Shown in pieces: positions 12,559-17,148 of a stretch of DNA of 17,148 nucleotides. Source of the stretch: DASQPR01 sp035713725. Its GTDB lineage: Bacteria; Actinomycetota; Actinomycetes; Mycobacteriales; Micromonosporaceae. The stretch spans positions 1-17,148 of the forward strand of contig DASTMZ010000142.1 of NCBI GenBank assembly GCA_035713725.1, read 5' to 3'. Below the pieces are notes generated by a model. That model was not told where the DNA came from. It worked only from the letters and a program-made list of their open reading frames with translations, and made no database searches. A program made the translations under genes and the position numbers. Positions within the stretch are counted from its first letter, which is position 1. Every line of letters starts with the position of its first letter.

Positions 12559-13929
12559 CTACGGCTGAATGTTCTGGTTGAGGTGGAAGAAGTTGTCCGG
12601 GTCGTACGTGCGCTTCACGTCCACGAGTCGCGCGTAGTTGCCGCGGTAGTTGTCTCGGATGCGACCCTGGTCGTCGCCGGCCATGAAGTTCACGTAGCCA
12701 CCGTCCTCGGACAACGGCGCCGTGGCGTCGTAGTAGTCGCGTACCCATCCGATGTTGGCCTCGTTGTCCGCGGGCTCTGGCCACATGCCGGCGATCACCG
12801 TCGCGAAGTTGGCATCGCGGTAGGCGAACGCGGTCGCGTCCGCCGGGACTCGATGGCACGCGCCATTGATCGGGTAGATGTGAACGGTCGAGTTCACCGC
12901 CGGTACTTTTGGCCCGTGCTGCATGTGCGCGTCGATCATCGCGTCGGTGAGGTCGGTGACGAAGTTGGCCTTCCAGTAGTGCTGCAACCCCGGCGGGACT
13001 AGCGCGTCGAATGCGCTGTTGAGCTCCGGGTATGGCATCAGACCGATCATCTCCGCGACCGGCGATGCGATTGACCGTACTTGCTGGATCAATTGCTCGC
13101 CTTGCTCGGGTGGTCCCGACCAGCAGTTGACCATCGCGATGAACGGTTCGCCGTGGCGGTTCGCCGGGATGAATGGCAGCGGCGGCGCGATCTGGAATGC
13201 CGGGAATCCGCCGTATTGCTCGGGTGCGTCGGCGATGAAGTCACGGTAGAAGCGCAACACATCCTGGATGTGGTCAAGCTCGAAGAAGATCGGACCACCG
13301 TAGATGTTGGCGATCGGACTGAGCCGAAACTCGAGCGTGGTGACCACGCCGAAGTTACCGCCGCCGCCGCGAAGTGCCCAGAACAGGTCTTCGTGTTCGG
13401 TGTCGCTGGCGATCACCCGCTGCCCGTCCGCGGTCACGACTTCCGCCGATATGAGGTTGTCGCACGACAGTCCCAAACCCCTGGCCAGATAGCCGATTCC
13501 GCCACCCAGGGTTAGTCCGCCCACGCCCGTCGTCGAGATGATTCCACCGGTGGTGGCAAGGCCGTGTGCACCCGTCGCGTCGTTGAAATCGCCCCACGTG
13601 GCACCGCCCTCGGCGCGAGCGGTTTGGGTCCGAGCGTCCACTGTGACGTTGCGCATGCCCGACAAGTCAACGACCACACCGTCGTCGACGGTGCCAAAGC
13701 CTGGCACGCTGTGGCCGCCACCGCGGATCGCGACCTCGAGCCCGTGCTCTCGCGCGTAGATGACGGTCGCTCTGACATCGTCGACGTTCGTGCAACGCAC
13801 TACCGCCCGTGGATGACGGTCGATCATGCCGTTGTAGACCACGCGTGCGTCGTCATATCCGGAGTCCCCCGCAGCGATTACGTGGCCGGCGACTCGTTCC
13901 TGCAGCTGTCCGATCGTCGATCTGGCCAT
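12559..13929 (-). CDS. FAD-linked oxidase of the berberine-bridge-enzyme (BBE) type
   Basis: A 456-residue flavoprotein oxidoreductase of unknown substrate. The N-terminal PCMH-type FAD domain has VAIRGGGHSVPGFGT with His73, the residue that carries covalent FAD in this family, followed by VVVDLSGM and GGATWGDF. VGGLTLGGGIGYLARGLGLSCDNL is the second FAD-contact block. The Cys of bicovalent members normally precedes the glycine run (CxxxGxGG); here the segment reads IISTTGVGG, so attachment is probably through His73 alone. The C-terminus carries the BBE motif (YDPDNFFHLNQNIQP). No signal peptide is seen. I chose ATG 13929 (MARSTIGQLQ) because it gives the usual length and has GGGG six bases upstream; an in-frame TTG at 13980 has no ribosome site. 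It stands alone and diverges from the DinB fusion gene. Confidence 0.92.
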   Translation of the reverse strand: MARSTIGQLQERVAGHVIAAGDSGYDDARVVYNGMIDRHPRAVVRCTNVDDVRATVIYAREHGLEVAIRGGGHSVPGFGTVDDGVVVDLSGMRNVTVDARTQTARAEGGATWGDFNDATGAHGLATTGGIISTTGVGGLTLGGGIGYLARGLGLSCDNLISAEVVTADGQRVIASDTEHEDLFWALRGGGGNFGVVTTLEFRLSPIANIYGGPIFFELDHIQDVLRFYRDFIADAPEQYGGFPAFQIAPPLPFIPANRHGEPFIAMVNCWSGPPEQGEQLIQQVRSIASPVAEMIGLMPYPELNSAFDALVPPGLQHYWKANFVTDLTDAMIDAHMQHGPKVPAVNSTVHIYPINGACHRVPADATAFAYRDANFATVIAGMWPEPADNEANIGWVRDYYDATAPLSEDGGYVNFMAGDDQGRIRDNYRGNYARLVDVKRTYDPDNFFHLNQNIQP

Positions 13930-14310
13930 GCTCCACCCCGCCTCACGGCTCCGTGTCGGAAGTTCGTTCAATTCGATCAACGCTAGACGGCGTAGCCAGC
14001 CACCTCAGTCGAACGCTGAATGTGCCTGTCGCGTGTGCGCGCGCCGCGGCTTCCGGCGCTGAGCCGGCCACATTTGACAACGGTGAGCGTGACCCCCGTC
14101 CGGCACATCCGTCACAACGGTGCCGTGGCGGCAGGCTCGTGATCAATGACGGTCCGCCCACGTGATCTTCGCCAGGTCACCGCCCGGACCGCGCCGAACA
14201 TGACGCACCGCCGAGGTCGACAGCGGTGCGCATCGTTTAGGACAATGCCAACTCGTGCCCGCTTCAGTGGCTAGCGTGCGCCGGCCGCCGCGCTCGACAA
14301 AGGAGACGTC
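13930..14310. other. 381-bp divergent intergenic region with no gene
   Basis: This region separates the FAD oxidase (minus) from the DinB fusion gene (plus). I see a small hairpin (CCGGC-GCTGA-GCCGG, 14053-14067), a TTGACA at 14074-14079 with no matching -10, and two TAGCGT elements that fit TANNNT: 13980-13985 on the minus strand and 14272-14277 on the plus. They may be promoter -10 boxes for the two divergent genes. No protein or RNA gene is supported; a 72-codon minus-strand frame (13943-14161) has no ribosome site or known motif. Confidence 0.5.
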
Positions 14311-15075
14311 ATGGCGAACTTCACCCGAGCCGATGACCTGCAGGGAGCGCACTTCGTTGGCGTGGACCTCCGTGGCGCCCGCTTCGTCGGGTCCGACCTG
14401 TCCGGCATCGTGATGCGCGCGGTCGACGTGTCAGGGGCGGACATCGACGCGCCGTGGCTGTTGGAAGGCGAGAACGTCTTGCGCGTCAACGGCGTCGACG
14501 TGGCCCCGTTCGTCGACGCCGAACTCAACCGCCGCTTTCCCGGCCGTGCCGAACGACGCGCCGCAGACCCGGACGGTCTGCGCGCGGCGTGGGCGACGCT
14601 CCAGCGCACTTGGGCGGCCACGCTCGAGCGAGTCGCGGCGATGCCGGCCGGCACGGTCGACGTTTCGGTGGGTGGCGAGTGGTCATTCGCGCAGACGCTG
14701 CGGCACCTGGTCATGGCCACCGACACGTGGCTGGGCCGCGCGATCCTCGGACTCGAGCAGCCGTACCACCCGATCGGGCAACCGAACGCCGGTGCCGACC
14801 GGGACGGCTTGGACATGTCGATCTTCGTGACGGGTACGCCCGCATACGCCGACGTACTGGAGGTCCGGGCGGGTCGCGTCGCGATGATGCGCGACTTCCT
14901 GGCCACCGTCACGTCGGACGACCTGGCCGTGGCGCGTTCGAACCCGTGGGCACCCGATTACCCGGAGACCACCCTGTCGTGCCTCCGCACGATCCTCGAA
15001 GAGGAGTGGGAGCACCACCGCTACGCGGTTCGCGACCTCGACGCGATCGAGGCAACCGAGGCAACCGAGGCCTGA
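14311..15075 (+). CDS. Pentapeptide-repeat/DinB-superfamily fusion protein
   Basis: A 254-residue cytoplasmic protein. Residues 1-45 hold pentapeptide-type A(D/N)LxG repeats (FTRADDLQGAHFVGVDLRGA and on). Residues 90-245 form a four-helix DinB-like domain with WSFAQTLRHLVMATDTWLG and a late EEEWEHHRYAVRDL. His132, His235 and His236 are placed as possible metal ligands of this fold. DinB-superfamily members include thiol-dependent transferases such as maleylpyruvate isomerase and mycothiol/bacillithiol S-transferases, but no activity can be assigned here. AAAGGAG at 14299-14305, five bases before ATG, is a strong start signal. The C-terminus ends in a short ATEATEA repeat coded by a 9-bp duplication (GAGGCAACC). 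The gene converges on the SnoaL-like gene. Confidence 0.85.
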   Translation: MANFTRADDLQGAHFVGVDLRGARFVGSDLSGIVMRAVDVSGADIDAPWLLEGENVLRVNGVDVAPFVDAELNRRFPGRAERRAADPDGLRAAWATLQRTWAATLERVAAMPAGTVDVSVGGEWSFAQTLRHLVMATDTWLGRAILGLEQPYHPIGQPNAGADRDGLDMSIFVTGTPAYADVLEVRAGRVAMMRDFLATVTSDDLAVARSNPWAPDYPETTLSCLRTILEEEWEHHRYAVRDLDAIEATEATEA

Positions 15076-15116
15076 GCCGGTGACGCCCACCCGCAGACGC
15101 TCGGCGTGGCGGCTCA
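15073..15116. terminator. Bidirectional terminator formed across two convergent stop codons
   Basis: TGAGCCG (15073-15079) pairs with CGGCTCA (15110-15116). After a small internal loop, ACGCC (15083-15087) pairs with GGCGT (15103-15107), leaving a 15-nt loop. The outer TGA is the stop of the DinB fusion gene and the outer TCA is the reverse-complement stop of the SnoaL-like gene, so the two stop codons form the base of the stem. CCCTTTA follows on the plus strand. Confidence 0.7.
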
Positions 15117-15458
15117 GCCCTTTACGTACGCGAAGCTCTCGGACACCTTGCCATCCCGAACCCGCATCACATCGACGCCGCGTACGTGCCCGTCGGCCCA
15201 CTCGTACCGCCACCTGACAAACCCGCGGTCGCCGACGGTGACCACATCCTCGATTTCGAAGTGCGCGTTCGGTGACTGCGCGAAGAAGTCACGGCACGCG
15301 TCGAGCACGCGTTCCCGGCCGATGTGCCGGCTGCCGTCCGGCGGTGTGGTGTCTTCGAACACGCAGTCGTCGGTCCACAGGTCCGCCAACGTGTCTAGGT
15401 CATGGGCATTGAACGCATCGTGGAAGCGCTGGATCACCGAGCGCGTTTCGTCACCCAT
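15114..15458 (-). CDS. SnoaL-like/NTF2-fold protein
   Basis: A 114-residue alpha+beta barrel protein. It starts MGDETRSVIQRFHDAFNAHDLDTLADLW, typical of the SnoaL-like family, followed by DDCVFEDTTPPDG, a middle helix with ACRDFFAQSPNAHFEIEDVV, and strands RGFVRWRYEWADGHVRGVDVMRVRDGKVSE. Members include polyketide cyclases, isomerases and hydrolases, and many have unknown roles. GGGGGGA about nine bases upstream supports ATG 15458 over an in-frame ATG at 15506. It follows the zinc-finger ORF on the same strand after about 190 bp that hold no gene, so its own promoter is likely. Confidence 0.85.
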   Translation of the reverse strand: MGDETRSVIQRFHDAFNAHDLDTLADLWTDDCVFEDTTPPDGSRHIGRERVLDACRDFFAQSPNAHFEIEDVVTVGDRGFVRWRYEWADGHVRGVDVMRVRDGKVSESFAYVKG

Positions 15459-15646
15459 CTGCAACGTCCCCCCTCGGAGAATGGCTTCGATCAACCTTCT
15501 GGCCATTGTCCGGTCCCAGGCCGCCTGAATGGTGTGACATGCCGTGCCGCATCCGGCCTCGGGAAGTACGTCATCCGTCCGGGGAGGATTCCAGCCGGTC
15601 TGGGGCGGACCTCAGCCGGCCGCAGCGCGGCGCCGCGACGCCTAGC

Positions 15647-15886
15647 TCACGTCGGCACGTCGTGGGCCGACAACCGACGCAACAGCCCGGGCATCGCCGC
15701 GATCTGCGTCACGTCGTCGCGGCAGTCCGGGCACTGCTGCAGGTGCTCCTCGTACGCGTGCCGATCGGCCGGCGCCAGCGCACCTAGCACGTAGACGGCC
15801 GCGTCGAAACGCCACCGGCGGCACGGCGGGCGTGCGGGACACCACGCCGGCCGTGACACCGACGAACCGTCAGTAGCCGTACCCAT
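15647..15886 (-). CDS. Orphan zinc-finger (zf-HC2) anti-sigma-like ORF, possibly a remnant
   Basis: 79 residues from ATG 15886. Only residues 27-72 look conserved: FDAAVYVLGALAPADRHAYE then HLQQCPDCRDDV, the zinc-binding domain of RskA-like anti-sigma factors (Hx3Cx2C = His48, Cys52, Cys55). The extra histidine that usually stands before DAA is replaced by Phe, and the linker, membrane helix and extracytoplasmic domain are absent because the frame stops after AHDVPT. The first 26 residues (Pro/Arg/Cys-rich) do not look family-like, and ATG 15886 overlaps the lipoprotein by 17 bases without a good ribosome site. It may be a free-standing zinc-finger protein or a truncated gene. The exact start is uncertain. 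Confidence 0.55.
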   Translation of the reverse strand: MGTATDGSSVSRPAWCPARPPCRRWRFDAAVYVLGALAPADRHAYEEHLQQCPDCRDDVTQIAAMPGLLRRLSAHDVPT

Positions 15887-16388
15887 TGCCGTCGGTAGCG
15901 GAAGCCGTCGGCGCCGCACCCGATGCGGTCGCGGCCTGCCAACGGAACTGCGTGCCGTCGAAGCTGTCGGTGAAACCGTTGCCCTTCGCCTGACCGGCGC
16001 CGCCGTCGAGGGAGAACGTGTAGAGCGGCTTGCTGTCGAGTGTCACCTGCGTCGGACCGTCCGGCCGCGTGATCGTGGCAAGAGTGCCGGCCACTCCCGT
16101 CGCGGCGGTCGGTGTCACACCCTGGTCGACCGTGAGCGGCTTCCAGAAGTGCAGACACGCGTCAAGGCACCGGACCGTACCGGTGCTCTCGACATCAGAG
16201 AAGTAGAGCGTTTCGCCTGCGCTATCGACCAACGCGGAACCCACTCCGGTGACGTTCCGCATGGACACTGTGGTCGCCGAGCCGCCCGGTGCGGCTGCGC
16301 CGGCCTGACCACCGGAGCCGGCCGCGCAACCGGACACCGTCAACACGACGCCGATCCCAGCCAGCGCCATGAGTTTCTGCCATGACAT
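15870..16388 (-). CDS. Secreted lipoprotein of the COG4315 / Lipoprotein_15 family
   Basis: 172 residues with a classical lipoprotein signal peptide: KLMALAGIGVVLTVSGC, with a VSGC lipobox and lipidated Cys21. A flexible Gly/Ala/Ser linker follows, then two family repeats. The first has GETLYFSDVESTGTVRCLDAC and HFWKPL; the second has KPLYTFSLDGGAGQAKGNG and matches the Yx(FWY)xxD signature (YTFSLD). A C-terminal Ala/Thr-rich tail ends GNGYGY. Function is unknown. GGAGG seven bases upstream supports ATG 16388. It follows the anti-sigma gene by 78 bases on the same strand. This lipoprotein type often sits beside ECF sigma/anti-sigma pairs, so it may be part of the regulon. Confidence 0.9.
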   Translation of the reverse strand: MSWQKLMALAGIGVVLTVSGCAAGSGGQAGAAAPGGSATTVSMRNVTGVGSALVDSAGETLYFSDVESTGTVRCLDACLHFWKPLTVDQGVTPTAATGVAGTLATITRPDGPTQVTLDSKPLYTFSLDGGAGQAKGNGFTDSFDGTQFRWQAATASGAAPTASATDGNGYGY

Positions 16389-16466
16389 GTGATGTCCTCC
16401 GTCTGCGTTGTTTGGTACGCCTGACCGGTATTACGGCCGCGGACCGCCGACGGGATTCATCGGGCG

Positions 16467-17148
16467 TCACGGATGTCCGGTCAGCGCGATGCCGGGACGG
16501 GTCAGGTCGATCGCCGCGATCTGGCCGAGCGGGACCGGCAGTGGGTATGAGGAGATGCCGCGCTGGCCGGTGACCGTACAGACGCCTTCCGGGTAGCGCT
16601 GTCCGTCGGTGGCGACAACCGTCATCGCGTAGTCGCCGGACTCCGGCGCGCTGGTCAACTCGACCGTCGCCCACGAGGGCGAACCGTTGTAGAGGAAGAC
16701 GTGGCCGACGACGGCGTTGGACGGGCCGGTGATCGGCACAGCGCGTGGGAACAGCGAGGCAGCCGTACCAACTTGCGCGGCGAGCCGGCGGTCTGCCGCG
16801 CCCTGCCAGTACGTGATCCCTGCGCCCGCAGCCGCGGCGATCAGCAACATGATTGCGGCCGCGGCGAGACGCAATGCGGGTCTCGTTCGCCGACTAGCGC
16901 CGCGTTCGGACAACGCGCCGAGGCCGCTCGTACGCGCCACCGCGCCACGGCCGGCCGGCGCCCATCGGCGCCAACTCACCCACCTCGATGATCGATCCGT
17001 CAGCGTCGCGAGACGCCGCGCTACCGCCGCGTCAAAGCCGGCCGGCGGCTCGCGTCGCGGTGCGAGCAGGAGCAGATCATCCGCCACGCGGGTGAGCTCG
17101 GTCAGCTCACGCCGGCACCGGTCGCAGTGCGCGACGTGCATCAACGCG
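16467..17148 (-). CDS. Zinc-finger anti-sigma factor, N-terminus beyond the right edge
   Basis: The frame is open through the right edge, so the true start lies outside. The first residues visible are ALMHVAHCDRCRRELTELTR, the second half of a ZAS-type zinc finger (Hx3Cx2C = HVAHCDRC). A basic linker follows (SSRWVSWRRWAP), then one membrane helix (LRLAAAAIMLLIAAAAGAGITYW). The extracytoplasmic domain has GHVFLYNGSPSWATVEL and DYAMTVVATDGQRYPEG. This is a single-pass anti-sigma factor that would hold an ECF sigma factor at the membrane. A TTG at 17142-17144 could be read as a start, but it falls inside the zinc-finger domain. The sigma gene is expected just beyond the window. The lipoprotein gene follows in the same direction. 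Confidence 0.85.
   Translation of the reverse strand, partial: ALMHVAHCDRCRRELTELTRVADDLLLLAPRREPPAGFDAAVARRLATLTDRSSRWVSWRRWAPAGRGAVARTSGLGALSERGASRRTRPALRLAAAAIMLLIAAAAGAGITYWQGAADRRLAAQVGTAASLFPRAVPITGPSNAVVGHVFLYNGSPSWATVELTSAPESGDYAMTVVATDGQRYPEGVCTVTGQRGISSYPLPVPLGQIAAIDLTRPGIALTGHP

Noticed and set aside
12190..13002. 270-codon plus-strand open frame spanning the LapA-like and FAD-oxidase genes
   Set aside because: Crosses a strong terminator and two confirmed genes, with no homology.
13930..13980. TTG start at 13980 for the FAD oxidase
   Set aside because: No ribosome site and an atypical N-terminal extension. ATG 13929 gives the normal family length.
13943..14161. 72-codon minus-strand frame in the 13930-14310 gap
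   Set aside because: No ribosome site or motif, and it would overlap the oxidase promoter and start.
17142..17144. TTG as the true start of the anti-sigma factor
   Set aside because: It falls inside the zinc-finger domain and the frame is open through the window edge, so the gene is better read as partial.

Overview
The window reads as chromosomal DNA from a high-GC Gram-positive bacterium (Actinomycetota). The codons are strongly G/C-ending and genes are packed in short divergent and convergent units. The families fit that group: an OmpR/HAMP-kinase pair beside a DUF4173 membrane protein, zinc-finger anti-sigma factors with a Yx(FWY)xxD lipoprotein, and a pentapeptide-DinB fusion. I cannot name a genus. 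I see no rRNA, tRNA, CRISPR array, insertion sequence, integrase or phage gene.

Layout. (1) 1-1177, minus: M20 dipeptidase-type metallopeptidase, cut by the left edge. (2) 1378-4782, plus: response regulator, histidine kinase (4-bp ATGA overlap) and a polytopic DUF4173-type membrane protein. Between the two units lies a 13-bp degenerate tandem array. (3) 9014-4938, minus: zinc alcohol dehydrogenase, GH15 glycosidase 4 nt behind it, and a DUF3800-like protein. (4) 9307-10392, plus and divergent from (3): archaeal-type glucose dehydrogenase. (5) 11854-10425, minus: an Asp-box beta-propeller protein overlapping, by GTGA, a ubiquitin-like MoaD/ThiS-type protein ending in Gly-Gly. (6) 12218-12499, plus: a LapA-like two-helix membrane protein. 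(7) 13929-12559, minus: a BBE-type FAD oxidase. (8) 14311-15075, plus: a pentapeptide-DinB fusion. (9) 17148-15114, minus: anti-sigma factor (cut by the right edge), COG4315-type lipoprotein, orphan zinc-finger anti-sigma-like ORF and a SnoaL-like protein.

How the genes may work together. GH15 could release glucose from trehalose or an alpha-glucan, and the divergent dehydrogenase could oxidise it to gluconolactone; this is inferred from family membership and position only. The regulator-kinase-DUF4173 set looks like one membrane-linked signalling unit. The right-hand set looks like the tail of an ECF sigma/anti-sigma locus whose sigma gene would lie beyond the right edge.

The observation I would follow first is the overlapping ubiquitin-like/beta-propeller pair. 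Others worth checking are an in-frame TAG at the end of GH15, after which the same frame stays open for 28 codons into an ATGA junction with the DUF3800-like gene; a 22-bp palindrome upstream of the LapA-like gene; and a convergent terminator whose stem base is formed by the two opposing stop codons.
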